Below, in pieces: positions 44,667 to 53,686 of a DNA stretch of 64,000 bases. The DNA is from JAAYHG01 sp012735455 (GTDB lineage: Bacteria; Bacillota; DTU030; DUMP01). The translations under genes and the position numbers were made by a program. Each line of letters opens with the position of its first letter. Position 1 is the stretch's first letter. The notes under the pieces are model-generated. The model had not been told where the DNA came from, searched no databases, and saw nothing but the letters and a program-made list of their open reading frames with translations. The DNA lies in the NCBI GenBank assembly GCA_050951365.1, contig JBMNIX010000009.1, positions 62,001 through 126,000 of the forward strand. Reading direction: 5' to 3'.

Positions 44667-45932
44667 TTAGCAGTGTAGACGTTCTGTTAGCACACTTATA
44701 AGATCGTCTAATCGTATTTCCTCTTGCGAGCCGTCAGCCATGTTGCGCAAGGACACAGTGTTACGCACTGCCTCTTCACCGCCGACAATAACCGTAAAAC
44801 TCGCTCCCAGGCGATTGGCATGCTTGAGTTGCGCACGCAGGCTACGACTGAGGTAGTCCTTTTCAGCCGATATCCCGGCACGGCGAAGCCATGTCAATAA
44901 CTCAAAGGCCGTCGCATTATCCTCTCTGGTAAGGGCAGCTACAAATACGTCCGGAGCTTCCTTGCCTGGTAGTTCTATCCCGGCTTGGTCCAAAGCCAGG
45001 AATAACCGTTCCAGTCCCATGGCAAAGCCAACCCCCGGAGTTGGTGGTCCCCCACACTCCTCAACCAGACCATCGTAACGGCCGCCGCCGCAGAGGGCCG
45101 TTTGGGCACCTAACCCGGACCAAGTGATCTCGAAAACAGTCTTGGTGTAGTAGTCCAGTCCACGCACCAAATTTGAGTTTAGCTCGTATCTGGCACCTGC
45201 CCTCTCAAGGCAGCCTTTCACCAATTCAAAATGCTCCCGGCACTCAGCACAGAGGAACCCACTAAACTCCGGCGCGTTCTTGGTCACTCTGCGGCAAGCA
45301 TCTTCTTTACAGTCGAGGACTCGAAGTGGATTCCGTTCTAGGCGCCCCAGGCAGCTATCACACAGCTCGTTTTGCTGCTGACTTAAATACTTGACCAGTG
45401 TATCGCGGTATTGCCTGCGGCACTTGGGACAACCAATACTGTTCAGCTGTACGGTAAGATCAGAAAGACCTAACTTGGCGTATAGGTCCAGAGCCAAAAG
45501 AATGACCTCTGCATCTACGGTAGGATCTGCGGAACCGATCGCCTCTACACCAAACTGTGAGAACTGGCGATAACGTCCGGCCTGTGGCCGATCGTAACGA
45601 AACATGGGTCCAATATAGTAGAGTTTTGCTGGTTGCGGAGCACCGTTTAAGTTGTGTTCCAAATAAGCACGTACCGTAGATGCCGTAGCCTCAGGGCGTA
45701 GGGTAAGGCTACGACCTCCTCGGTCAGTGAAAGTGTACATCTCCTTTTCCACTATGTCCGTTGTTTCGCCCACTCCACGCTGAAACAGCTCCGTATGTTC
45801 AAAGAGTGGTAAACGAATCTCACCGTAGCCAAATAGTCGGCAGTGGAAACGAATCATGGTCTCCAGGTGTTGCCACTTCTCCACCTCACCTGGCAAAATG
45901 TCATGTGTTCCTCTGGGAGCAGTAGTTAACAT
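44667..45932 (-). CDS. hisS: Histidyl-tRNA synthetase
   Basis: 421 residues. Motif 1 region MIRFHCRLFGYGEIRLPLFE, motif 2 GPMFRYDRPQAGRYRQFSQF, the histidine-A loop LVRGLDYYTKTVFEITW, and motif 3 PGVGFAMGLERLFLAL. A cysteine-rich insert (GCPKCRRQY, CDSCLGRL, CAECREHF) is usual for this clostridial form. The C-terminal anticodon domain starts at DVFVAALTREDNATAF. ATG start with AGGAGG SD; expression is under the T-box leader. Confidence 0.96.
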   Translation of the reverse strand: MLTTAPRGTHDILPGEVEKWQHLETMIRFHCRLFGYGEIRLPLFEHTELFQRGVGETTDIVEKEMYTFTDRGGRSLTLRPEATASTVRAYLEHNLNGAPQPAKLYYIGPMFRYDRPQAGRYRQFSQFGVEAIGSADPTVDAEVILLALDLYAKLGLSDLTVQLNSIGCPKCRRQYRDTLVKYLSQQQNELCDSCLGRLERNPLRVLDCKEDACRRVTKNAPEFSGFLCAECREHFELVKGCLERAGARYELNSNLVRGLDYYTKTVFEITWSGLGAQTALCGGGRYDGLVEECGGPPTPGVGFAMGLERLFLALDQAGIELPGKEAPDVFVAALTREDNATAFELLTWLRRAGISAEKDYLSRSLRAQLKHANRLGASFTVIVGGEEAVRNTVSLRNMADGSQEEIRLDDLISVLTERLHC

Positions 45933-45954
45933 GGTATCCCTCCTTTGGCTGAAA

Positions 45955-46201
45955 ATACAAAAAACCTCCCCCCCGGCCTTTGGCTAGCCAGGGACGGGAG
46001 GGATCCCGCGGTACCACCCTGCTTGGGCATGCTGCCCCGCTTGCTCGTTAACGGGATAACCCGGGCTCACCTACTAACTTCAGTGAACCGCTCCGGGGTG
46101 TTCTTCAAGCACGTGCAAGAGCAGCGGCTCTCAGTCGCGACCGCTTTCCCTGAAGCTCAGGCTCCGTGTTTACTCTCCCCATCGTCGCTTTGACCGATAT
46201 C
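45955..46201 (-). promoter_or_regulatory. T-box riboswitch leader of hisS-aspS
   Basis: The T-box core AGGGTGGTACCGCG is at 46007-46020. It is followed by a large GC-rich terminator (CCTCCCGTCCC ... GGGGGGAGG) and TTTTTT at about 45960-46002. Stem I elements such as GATGGGGAGAGTA lie near 46170. The sequence GAACACCCC near 46105 contains CAC, a possible histidine specifier codon; this assignment is tentative. Confidence 0.92.
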
Positions 46202-46207
46202 GCTTTT

Positions 46208-46236
46208 ATTCTAGCGTGTAGGCAGTCTTCTGTCAA
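46208..46236 (-). promoter_or_regulatory. Sigma-A promoter of hisS-aspS T-box
   Basis: Perfect TTGACA (46231-46236) and TAGAAT (46208-46213) with a 17-base spacer. Predicted start near 46201. Confidence 0.88.
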
Positions 46237-46349
46237 TCGGGTACCTTCTCTTCCAAGTCATGGGTCAGGTCCTCTACCTTACCTATTGGAAGCCTGTTTC
46301 GCCCATCAGCCTCGGTCTCTTCATGTAAGTCTTTGTCTATTCTACCCAT
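46233..46349 (-). CDS. Possible 38-residue small ORF, unknown
   Basis: Starts at ATG 46349, 18 bases after the alr stop, and encodes a charged peptide (MGRIDKDLHEETEADGRNRL then PIGKVEDLTHDLEEKVPD). Its stop lies inside the -35 box of the hisS promoter. The SD is weak. I do not recognise it; it may be a real small gene cotranscribed with alr or chance. Confidence 0.3.
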   Translation of the reverse strand: MGRIDKDLHEETEADGRNRLPIGKVEDLTHDLEEKVPD

Positions 46350-46369
46350 AGCGCTCTATTCTATCCCGC

Positions 46370-47491
46370 TCACTCCAGATAAACCCTGGGGACACGGGCA
46401 CCAATCCCGCAAAGCACCTCCAGATCCAGCGTCTCAAGAAGCGCACCTAATTCTTTAGCACTCACTTCAGCTCCACTTTGTCTGCCAATGAGTATCACTT
46501 CATCACCTAGAGCTACCCCGGGAACATCAGTAACATCGATGACACATTGATCCATACAAATGCGGCCAACCACTGGCGCCCGCTTACCCCGTACCAAGAC
46601 ACTGGCTCTGTTGGATAATCCACGTCGGTAACCGTCGGCATAACCAATGGGGAGCGTTGCCAGCATCTTTTCTCCAGGCGTTGTATAGGTCAAGCCATAG
46701 CTCACAGCTGTACCTGCCTGTACCGTTTTTATATAGACGATGCGTGTTTTTAGAGTGAAAGCCTCCCTAAGGTGTACCTTACGTTGTGTCTTCTCTCCAG
46801 GCCAGGAACCAACCACTAGTGACCCGGCGCGCACCATGTCAAGGTGCATTTCAGGGTGATCCATGATGGCGGCACTGTTCGCGATGTGACGTAAGGGGAA
46901 GGTGTAACCAGCCCGTTCTAACGCCAAGAGTGCCTGTTGAAAACGGCTAAACTGATACTGTGTAAACTCTTCGTTCGGCTCATCGGCAGCAGCAAAGTGA
47001 CTGAAGACACCTTCAAACTTAAGACCTTCTAGCCTGCCAACTCTGTCCATAAAGGTCACTGCATCTTCCGGTAATACACCAATCCTGCTCATACCAGTAT
47101 CGATCTTTAGGTGCACTAGGGCTTTCTTACCCTGCCGGACCGCTGCTGCCGAGAGTGCTTGCGCCAGTTCCACCGTGCACAAGGCCTGGGCAATGCCCTT
47201 CTCTACTGCTACATCCAAAACTTCCGAAGGGATGTTGGTACCGAGCACAAGAATAGGCTGGTCAATCCCCGCTTCCCTTAAGGTCACTGCTTCATCCATA
47301 GTTGCTACAGCTAATTGGTCAGCGCCGTTTGCTACGGCAACTCTCGCCACCGCAACGGCACCATGTCCATAGGCATTGGCCTTGACCACGGCCATGATTT
47401 TTACCCTTGGATCTACTACTTGTCGAACAGCGCGGACATTAGCAGCAATGGCATCCAAATCTACTTCAGCCCACGTTGGACGGATTCCCAT
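46370..47491 (-). CDS. alr: Alanine racemase
   Basis: PLP enzyme making D-alanine for peptidoglycan. The PLP lysine is K37 in AVVKANAYGHGAVAVARVA; the conserved tyrosine of the other face is in AGTAVSYGLTYTTPGEK. DTGMSRIG and ICMDQCVIDVTDVPGV are family blocks. 373 residues is normal. It is a single-gene unit bounded upstream by terminators and functionally related to the D-Ala-D-Ala carboxypeptidase gene at 60 kb. Confidence 0.96.
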   Translation of the reverse strand: MGIRPTWAEVDLDAIAANVRAVRQVVDPRVKIMAVVKANAYGHGAVAVARVAVANGADQLAVATMDEAVTLREAGIDQPILVLGTNIPSEVLDVAVEKGIAQALCTVELAQALSAAAVRQGKKALVHLKIDTGMSRIGVLPEDAVTFMDRVGRLEGLKFEGVFSHFAAADEPNEEFTQYQFSRFQQALLALERAGYTFPLRHIANSAAIMDHPEMHLDMVRAGSLVVGSWPGEKTQRKVHLREAFTLKTRIVYIKTVQAGTAVSYGLTYTTPGEKMLATLPIGYADGYRRGLSNRASVLVRGKRAPVVGRICMDQCVIDVTDVPGVALGDEVILIGRQSGAEVSAKELGALLETLDLEVLCGIGARVPRVYLE

Positions 47492-47567
47492 ACAACCTCT
47501 CCTCCGTTAAACTTTATTTCCCTTGTGAGTTCTGTGTAACTTAGCAAAACTCCTGTTTCCGAGAACA

Positions 47568-47591
47568 ACAAAAAACCCTGCTCATGCAGGG
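47568..47591 (-). terminator. Rho-independent terminator upstream of alr
   Basis: CCCTGC/GCAGGG stem with a 4-base loop (47576-47591) followed by TTTTTT on the minus strand. It backs up the hairpin at 47608-47650. Confidence 0.9.
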
Positions 47592-47607
47592 CACAGTTAA
47601 GCTTTTT

Positions 47608-47650
47608 TTTCCTAAAAAAACTCAAGTCCTCCGCAACAGCGGCTCGAGCC
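47608..47650 (-). terminator. Rho-independent terminator after the MBL hydrolase gene
   Basis: CTCGAG pairs with CTTGAG around an inner CCGC/GCGG hairpin, followed by a run of seven T and then a second T-rich stretch. It ends the long AAA-VWA-recJ-rel unit, together with the next hairpin. Confidence 0.8.
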
Positions 47651-47668
47651 AGATTTTTTCATACGCTC

Positions 47669-48289
47669 TTAGATAAGGAAAGGGTTCGTCACCCGTTCCT
47701 CCCCAATATTGCTTTCTGGTCCGTGACCAGGATAAACTATGGTGTTCGATGGTAGAACAAGAAGCTTATCCCTAATACTATTCAGCAGCAGCCTATAATC
47801 GCCTCCAGGAAAGTCAGTTCTCCCTATGGAACCGCGAAAAAGGGTATCACCTGTGAAAACCACACCGTCCGCCCATAAAGATATTCCACCCGGCGTGTGA
47901 CCTGGTGTAGCCAACACCTTAAAGGTTACATTGCCGCAAGTTACCTCATCGTCACCTTTGATCAAGCGATCTGCTGGGGGGCATACTAAACCACCGTTGA
48001 TCCAAGCAGAAAGGTTTCTAGCTGGAGACGTAAGCATGGAAGCGTCCTCTGGGTGTATTAGAACTTCGGCCCCCGTCTTAGCCTTAAGAAACCCGTTGGC
48101 AGCGATGTGGTCACCGTGGCCGTGGGTGTTGATAATAAGACGCACGTTAAGGCCCCGGTTTTGAATAACGGACCAGATCTTTTCGCCCTCTCCCCCCGGA
48201 TCGATAACCACTGCCTCCCCATCTTCCGAACAGCGGACCAGATAACAGTTAGTAGCAAGCTGTCCGACAATTAAGCGCTCAACATCCAC
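47669..48289 (-). CDS. MBL-fold metallohydrolase (glyoxalase II-like, YqgX-type)
   Basis: 206 residues with the metallo-beta-lactamase metal motif THGHGDHIAANGF (HxHxDH). Further ligands are in ATPGHTPGGISLWAD, FTGDTLFRGSIGRTDFPGGD and VYPGHGPESNIGEE. The family hydrolyses thioesters such as hydroxyacylglutathione; the true substrate is uncertain. It overlaps the dtd end by 11 bases and is last in its unit. Confidence 0.92.
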   Translation of the reverse strand: MDVERLIVGQLATNCYLVRCSEDGEAVVIDPGGEGEKIWSVIQNRGLNVRLIINTHGHGDHIAANGFLKAKTGAEVLIHPEDASMLTSPARNLSAWINGGLVCPPADRLIKGDDEVTCGNVTFKVLATPGHTPGGISLWADGVVFTGDTLFRGSIGRTDFPGGDYRLLLNSIRDKLLVLPSNTIVYPGHGPESNIGEERVTNPFLI

Positions 48290-48740
48290 TCTTCTCTTCC
48301 CTCCGACTCTCTAGAATCAACGTAACTGGTCCTTCATTAGCAATCTCTACTAACATCTGAGTACGAAAAACGCCAGTTGCAACCGTAACTCCCTTCTTGC
48401 GCACAGCATCAACATATGCCTCGTAGAGGGGCTCCGCTACCTCAGGTGCTGCGGCCTCTACAAAGCTGGGACGACGGCCCTTGCGACAATCACCCAGGAG
48501 AGTAAACTGAGAAACGGCCAGCACCTCCCCGCCTACATCTAGAAGAGAACGATTCAGTTTTCCATTTTCATCTTCAAAAATACGCAGGTTCACAGTTTTG
48601 TCAGCCAAATATTGAGCATCTTCGACACTATCGCCAACAGCTACGCCCAACAATACCACAAGGCCGGTCCCAATCCTGCTCTTTACCTCCCCATTTACTG
48701 TAACCTGTCCCTGCTTAACCCGTTGCAAAACAGCACGCAC
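48279..48740 (-). CDS. dtd: D-aminoacyl-tRNA deacylase
   Basis: Removes D-amino acids from mischarged tRNAs. MRAVLQRVKQGQVTVNGEV at the start, then LAVSQFTLLGDCRKGRRPSF (the SQxT motif) and the cross-subunit loop near NEGPVTLIL (the NxGPxT motif). 153 residues. The rel-dtd order is conserved in Firmicutes. Confidence 0.96.
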   Translation of the reverse strand: MRAVLQRVKQGQVTVNGEVKSRIGTGLVVLLGVAVGDSVEDAQYLADKTVNLRIFEDENGKLNRSLLDVGGEVLAVSQFTLLGDCRKGRRPSFVEAAAPEVAEPLYEAYVDAVRKKGVTVATGVFRTQMLVEIANEGPVTLILESRREEKSGC

Positions 48741-48752
48741 TTTAGGTCCTCC

Positions 48753-50912
48753 TTAAACTGGCGTAACACGCTCTACACTAAAGACATCACGAATACCACC
48801 CAGCCGGTTGATAATCGCCTTTAGGTCATCCAAGTCTTTAATCTCTAACCTAAGATTGATTATCGCCACCTTGTTCTTGGTTGTACGAGCGTTGACAGCA
48901 TTAATCCGAGTACGGGTGTCCCCCAAGACACTCATGACGTCTCCCAACAACCCTGGCCTATCCATAGCCTCCAGCTCCACATCTGCCTCAAAAGATGCTG
49001 GACGCGTTTCGTCCCAACTTACTTCAATCAATCGCTCCGGGTCGCTAAGAAAGGCCACATTGGGACAATTGAGCCGGTGAATTGAAACACCACGACCACG
49101 TGTTATATAACCCACGATTTGATCGCCTGGTACAGGGTTGCAGCAATGCGACAGACGTACTAGAAGGTCATCCACACCTTTTACACGCACACCGTGACTC
49201 GAGTGTTTCTTCGGTAGCCGTGGTTTGATTTCCGGCAGGTCATTTTTCCTCTCGTAGGAAGGGTTCACCCGTCGGTACTCTTCCTGGAGGCGTGTAACCA
49301 CTTGGTGAGAATTGATTCCACCATAACCCACCGCAGCAAAAAGATCGTCCAGAGCATTAAAGCCAAAGCGTTCTAAAACAGCCTGTAAAGGAGCACCAGA
49401 GAGTAGTTCGTGGGGTTCGAACTCCAGCTTACGGATTTCTTTCTCCAGTGTCTCTTTCCCCCGCGCTATGCTTTCTTCGCGCCGTTCTTTTTTGAACCAC
49501 TGACGGATTTTCGCCTTGGCCTGTGGCGTTCGCACTAGCTTTAGCCAATCTCGGCTAGGACCGTTTGCCACCTTACTGGTAATAACTTCTACTATATCGC
49601 CGTTCTGGAGCTTGTAATCCAACGAAACTAGCTGTCCGTTTACCTTAGCCCCTGTACAACGATGACCAACATCAGTGTGAATGCGGTAAGCAAAATCGAT
49701 CGGGCAAGAACCTGCCGGTAGGTCAATAACGTCCCCCTTGGGTGTAAATACAAAGACCTCGTCGGAAAACAGGTCTATCTTAAGGGTTTCCATAAATTCA
49801 CGGGCATCTTTGAGATCGTGCTGCCACTCCAAGAGCTGTCTTAACCAGACCAGCTTCTGGTCAAACTCATCTGCGGTTTTGGTACCCTCTTTATAGCGCC
49901 AATGGGCAGCAATACCATATTCGGCGGTGCGATGCATGTCCCAAGTGCGAATTTGGATCTCCAAAGGTTCTCCCTGGGGACCGATCACGGTGGTATGCAA
50001 GGACTGGTACATATTGATCTTAGGCATGGCGATATAGTCCTTAAACCGCCCTGGTACCGGCTTCCATAGGGTGTGGACCACACCCAATACCCCGTAACAG
50101 TCCTTGATGCTGTCAACAATAACCCTTACCGCTGTTAGGTCATAAATCTCGTTGAAGCTCTTATTCTGTTTCAACATCTTGTGATAAATGCTGTAAAAGT
50201 GCTTGGGACGTCCCTGAATCTCAGCCTTAATATCCAGCTCCGCCAGTTTCACCTGCAAGGCAGCAATCACATTGTTGATATAAGATTCCCTCTCCTGGCG
50301 CTTCTTAGCAACCCTTTCCACCAATTCATAATACTTTTCTGGATCTAGATAACGAAGGGCAGTGTCTTCCAATTCCCACTTAATCCGAAAAATCCCGAGG
50401 CGATGGGCAAGCGGCGCATATATCTCCAGGGTTTCGTTGGCAATTTCCTTCTGCTTGCGCCCCGGCAGGTACTTTAGTGTCCGCATGTTGTGCAGACGAT
50501 CCGCCAATTTAATTAGAATGACCCGGATATCCTTGGCCATGGCAAAGAACATCTTGCGTAGATTTTCAACCTGCTGTTCCTCTTTTGACTTATACTCTAT
50601 TCGACTCAGCTTCGTAACACCGTCCACCAGTCGGGCTATCTCGCTGCCAAAGTCTTCCTCGATATCAGCTAGAGTAAATTGTGTGTCTTCTACCACATCG
50701 TGAAGCAAACTGGCCGCAATGGTAATGATATCAAGCTCAAGCTCCGCTAGAACATAAGCTACCCCTAGAGGGTGCTGAATGTAGGGATCACCCGAGATAC
50801 GAAACTGCCCCGCATGGGCCTTCTCAGCAAAAAGGTAGGCCCGGGTGACCAATGCCTGATCGAACGTAGGGTTATATGTCTCTATTCTCTTAAGCAGGCT
50901 TTTTAGATCCAC
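48753..50912 (-). CDS. rel: Bifunctional (p)ppGpp synthetase/hydrolase Rel
   Basis: Long RSH protein of about 719 residues. The HD hydrolase domain has LLHDVVEDTQFTLADIEEDF and LIKLADRLHNMRTL. The synthetase domain has YDLTAVRVIVDSIKDCYGVL, GRFKDYIAMPKINMYQSLH and EIQIRTWDMHRTAEYGIAAHW. A TGS domain (VFTPKGDVIDLPAGSCPIDF) and a C-terminal ACT domain (MDRPGLLGDVMSVLGDTRTR) follow. Both catalytic halves look intact. The GTG at 50912 is preferred behind AGGGGCAGGG; the longer in-frame start at 50966 has no SD. Confidence 0.96.
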   Translation of the reverse strand: MDLKSLLKRIETYNPTFDQALVTRAYLFAEKAHAGQFRISGDPYIQHPLGVAYVLAELELDIITIAASLLHDVVEDTQFTLADIEEDFGSEIARLVDGVTKLSRIEYKSKEEQQVENLRKMFFAMAKDIRVILIKLADRLHNMRTLKYLPGRKQKEIANETLEIYAPLAHRLGIFRIKWELEDTALRYLDPEKYYELVERVAKKRQERESYINNVIAALQVKLAELDIKAEIQGRPKHFYSIYHKMLKQNKSFNEIYDLTAVRVIVDSIKDCYGVLGVVHTLWKPVPGRFKDYIAMPKINMYQSLHTTVIGPQGEPLEIQIRTWDMHRTAEYGIAAHWRYKEGTKTADEFDQKLVWLRQLLEWQHDLKDAREFMETLKIDLFSDEVFVFTPKGDVIDLPAGSCPIDFAYRIHTDVGHRCTGAKVNGQLVSLDYKLQNGDIVEVITSKVANGPSRDWLKLVRTPQAKAKIRQWFKKERREESIARGKETLEKEIRKLEFEPHELLSGAPLQAVLERFGFNALDDLFAAVGYGGINSHQVVTRLQEEYRRVNPSYERKNDLPEIKPRLPKKHSSHGVRVKGVDDLLVRLSHCCNPVPGDQIVGYITRGRGVSIHRLNCPNVAFLSDPERLIEVSWDETRPASFEADVELEAMDRPGLLGDVMSVLGDTRTRINAVNARTTKNKVAIINLRLEIKDLDDLKAIINRLGGIRDVFSVERVTPV

Positions 50913-50985
50913 ACCCTGCCCCTCTTTCTCTCTTGACGTATGGCTGATACGCCCAGGAATCAACACTAGTCTAATTGCTCTAAGT

Positions 50986-53301
50986 CTAACATATCACGCG
51001 CTTATTTGTCATCTCACGCGACTTGAGCCACATCCGTCCAAAGAATGCGGCCAAAACAGGCGCCGGGCTCTGCTCGAGGAAATCCAAGAAACTCAGCGAC
51101 TGTATCCTCTTCTTTTCTAGCTGCCGAAAACGACGCGAAGCCAGCAGGCTAATCTTGTGCCCGGCAGTCCATGGTTTCACGATAAAGTTGATCGTTTCGC
51201 TAGAATATCTTTCTTTGCCCACTAGGCCGAGCTCTTCCAGAATCAATAGACCGTTTCGCAGTGCCTCCGATCTAGCAGGCATTACCATTTTCGTTAGACC
51301 CACGCTGGATATTCCGCCTTCGCCCGCACTCTTAATTCGAAGATAAAGCCTTGCCAGGAACTCCCAGTCGGGAAAGGACGCCTGTACCGCCTCTCGCCGC
51401 GCTGTGAGTTCTTTCTCCCCAAACACTAGGTAGACTGACCCGGAAGGAGAAAGACCTCTTAACAACTCTGGCACCAGGGCTGGGTCCAGCGGCGGCTCAC
51501 CTAAAATAACAAGCTCTTGGCTTGATACAGAGTTGGTGGAATCAGCAACATTCATATTGCGAAGGTCCACTACTACAGGAGCTTTATCCTCCGGTGCGTA
51601 ACAAGAAAGCTTAATGGCTCGTTCTGGGGTGCGCACGTCTCGCACTTTGAGCTCTACCCTTTCTTCTCCTTGCCACTCCTGCTTAAAAGGGTGAAAAGCA
51701 ATGTCCAAGGCCTTTCCTGCCAGCTCAGGGACAAGTTTACCAAGTCCAAAACCAATACCTCCCATACGGGTGGAACCCTGAACGAGGTCAAGCCGCAGGT
51801 GATCTTGGGTTTGCCCTACAGCACGCACTGACTTCACATTAAGTCCCCGCGCCAGAAGCACAGGCTCTGGATTAGCCCGCCCGAACGGAGCCAAGAGGGT
51901 AAGTTCTGTCACCACTTCAGGGGTAAGATCGGCCAAAGCAACCTCGGCGTCAATTCTTTGGCACGGTATCAGGTCCTCAGGGGTAAGCTCAGCAGCGGCT
52001 ATGGTTAAGAAGCGTTCTTTAAAAGCAGGTAGATTTTCCCGCCGCAAGGAAAAACCTGCCGCAAGGGGATGGCCACCGTAAGTAAGCAGGTACCTGTCTG
52101 CCTTTTGCAGACCGTCATACAAGGAAAAAGCCGGGGTGCTCCGTCCTGAGCCCTTACCTATTTCGCCATCCCATGCTATAACCAACGCGGGCCGTTGCCA
52201 CAACTCTACCAACCGCGCGGCAACTATTCCGATAACACCCGGGTGCCATCCCTCACCAGCCACGATCAAGGCCATATCCTGTTCCAGGTTGGACTCCCTT
52301 TCCACTTGGTCAGTGGCTTCAGCCAAGACTTGGGCTTCGATGTCTTGTCGCCTCCGGTTTTCTGCTTCCAGTGCCTCAGCTAAGAGGCTTGCTTCGTCGC
52401 TGTCACGGGTCAGAAAAAGTTCCACCCCCGGCACAGCGCTGCCTAACCGACCAAGCGCATTTAGGCGTGGTGCTACCCGAAAGCTTATCTGCCCTGTACT
52501 GAGGTCTTCCGAATCCAAACCAGCCAAAGAAAAAAGTGCTCTAAGGCCTGGAAACTCAGTCTTTTGTAGAGCCTTGAGACCATGAGCCACCAAGACTCGG
52601 TTTTCACCGACCAGTGGGGCAACGTCTGCCACCGTCCCCAAGGCAGCCAATTCTAGCCAGCGAGGGTCTAGTTCTCCGGTAAGCGCCTGGACTAGCTTCA
52701 AGGTCACTCCTACCCCGGCCAGTTCCTTGAAAGGATACTCTTCTGTAGTGAGTTGAGGGTCTATCACCGCTAAAGCAGAGGGGACGGTACTGCCCGGGAG
52801 GTGGTGATCACAAACGATGACGTCCACCCCTTGATTCTGGGCCCCCGCAATTTCCTCGTGGTTCTTTATACCACAGTCTACCGTCACTATGACTCGCGCC
52901 CCCTGGCGCATTAGGTCAGCCAAGCCAGCTTGATTAAGCCCATAACCCTCGCTCAAACGCTCTGGTAGGCGGTAAACCACATCCCACCCGCGCTCGCGCA
53001 AGGCAAGGGTTAAAAGAGCAGTGCTCGTTATTCCATCCACGTCGTAATCGCCAAAGATTCCCACCCGCTCCCCACAACACTTGGCACGCTGAAGTCGCTT
53101 TACTGCCAGAGCCATGCTTCTGAAGGCAAATGGCGAGTGTAGGTCATTCAAGTCGGGTTCGAGAAAACGCCGCGCCACTTCGGGATCCCGGTAACCACGT
53201 TGGATCAGAAGGCTCGCCAACAAAGTGCTGATCCCAAGAGATCTGGCCAGCCTCTTATCCAGGGCGGCTGTGCAGCGCGGGGATAATTGCCATTTCTTCA
53301 C
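50986..53301 (-). CDS. recJ: Single-stranded-DNA-specific exonuclease RecJ
   Basis: 771 residues. DHH phosphoesterase motifs FGDYDVDGITSTALLT, VIVTVDCGIKNHEEI and VIVCDHHLPGS; the DHHA1 nucleic-acid binding part contains LTYGGHPLAAGFSLRRENL. The extra C-terminal region of about 200 residues (from APVVVDLRNMN) is common in Firmicute RecJ. Its start overlaps the lapA-like gene by 4 bases, indicating coupling. Confidence 0.94.
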   Translation of the reverse strand: MKKWQLSPRCTAALDKRLARSLGISTLLASLLIQRGYRDPEVARRFLEPDLNDLHSPFAFRSMALAVKRLQRAKCCGERVGIFGDYDVDGITSTALLTLALRERGWDVVYRLPERLSEGYGLNQAGLADLMRQGARVIVTVDCGIKNHEEIAGAQNQGVDVIVCDHHLPGSTVPSALAVIDPQLTTEEYPFKELAGVGVTLKLVQALTGELDPRWLELAALGTVADVAPLVGENRVLVAHGLKALQKTEFPGLRALFSLAGLDSEDLSTGQISFRVAPRLNALGRLGSAVPGVELFLTRDSDEASLLAEALEAENRRRQDIEAQVLAEATDQVERESNLEQDMALIVAGEGWHPGVIGIVAARLVELWQRPALVIAWDGEIGKGSGRSTPAFSLYDGLQKADRYLLTYGGHPLAAGFSLRRENLPAFKERFLTIAAAELTPEDLIPCQRIDAEVALADLTPEVVTELTLLAPFGRANPEPVLLARGLNVKSVRAVGQTQDHLRLDLVQGSTRMGGIGFGLGKLVPELAGKALDIAFHPFKQEWQGEERVELKVRDVRTPERAIKLSCYAPEDKAPVVVDLRNMNVADSTNSVSSQELVILGEPPLDPALVPELLRGLSPSGSVYLVFGEKELTARREAVQASFPDWEFLARLYLRIKSAGEGGISSVGLTKMVMPARSEALRNGLLILEELGLVGKERYSSETINFIVKPWTAGHKISLLASRRFRQLEKKRIQSLSFLDFLEQSPAPVLAAFFGRMWLKSREMTNKRVIC

Positions 53302-53624
53302 TCGTCGCTGGTCCTTTCTTCGTTTTGCCTTGGTTCGTCAGCCATGCTTTGAGAGTCTAGCTGCACTTGCAATTTGGCCAGCTCATCTTGCAGACGTCTT
53401 GCCTTCTGATTCGCTTCACGCAGTAACCTGCCTTGGCGCATAAGCCTTAGCATGGCCAAAAGAAAAACGGCCACCGCCCCTAGAGCAGCCGACCCTAAGA
53501 TGACAAGAACCAAAGACATCTCAAAGCGCCAGGTAAGAAAGGTCACTGCTACCGGCACCGAATTCTGAACCGCAAATACAGCCACGAGTAAGGCGCAGAC
53601 CAAGGCCAAAACCAGAATAGACAT
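53298..53624 (-). CDS. LapA/DUF1049 domain membrane protein
   Basis: 108 residues: two hydrophobic segments (ILVLALVCALLVAVFAVQNS and LVLVILGSAALGAVAVFLLA) with the DUF1049 hallmark AVQNSVPVAVTFLTW between them, then a coiled coil (LREANQKARRLQDELAKLQV) and an acidic tail. In Gram-negatives LapA helps LPS assembly; in Firmicutes the role is unknown. Its placement directly before recJ is frequent. Confidence 0.86.
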   Translation of the reverse strand: MSILVLALVCALLVAVFAVQNSVPVAVTFLTWRFEMSLVLVILGSAALGAVAVFLLAMLRLMRQGRLLREANQKARRLQDELAKLQVQLDSQSMADEPRQNEERTSDE

Positions 53625-53686
53625 AAGAACCCTCCCCGCAACGAATCGGTGAGGGTTGTATTCGTCACCTTGTGGCCGTATTCCTC

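Noticed and set aside
53625..53686. Hairpin AACCCTC ... GAGGGTT between the VWA and lapA-like genes
   Set aside because: No T run follows and the 3' arm forms the SD of the lapA-like gene; position and orientation do not suit a terminator.
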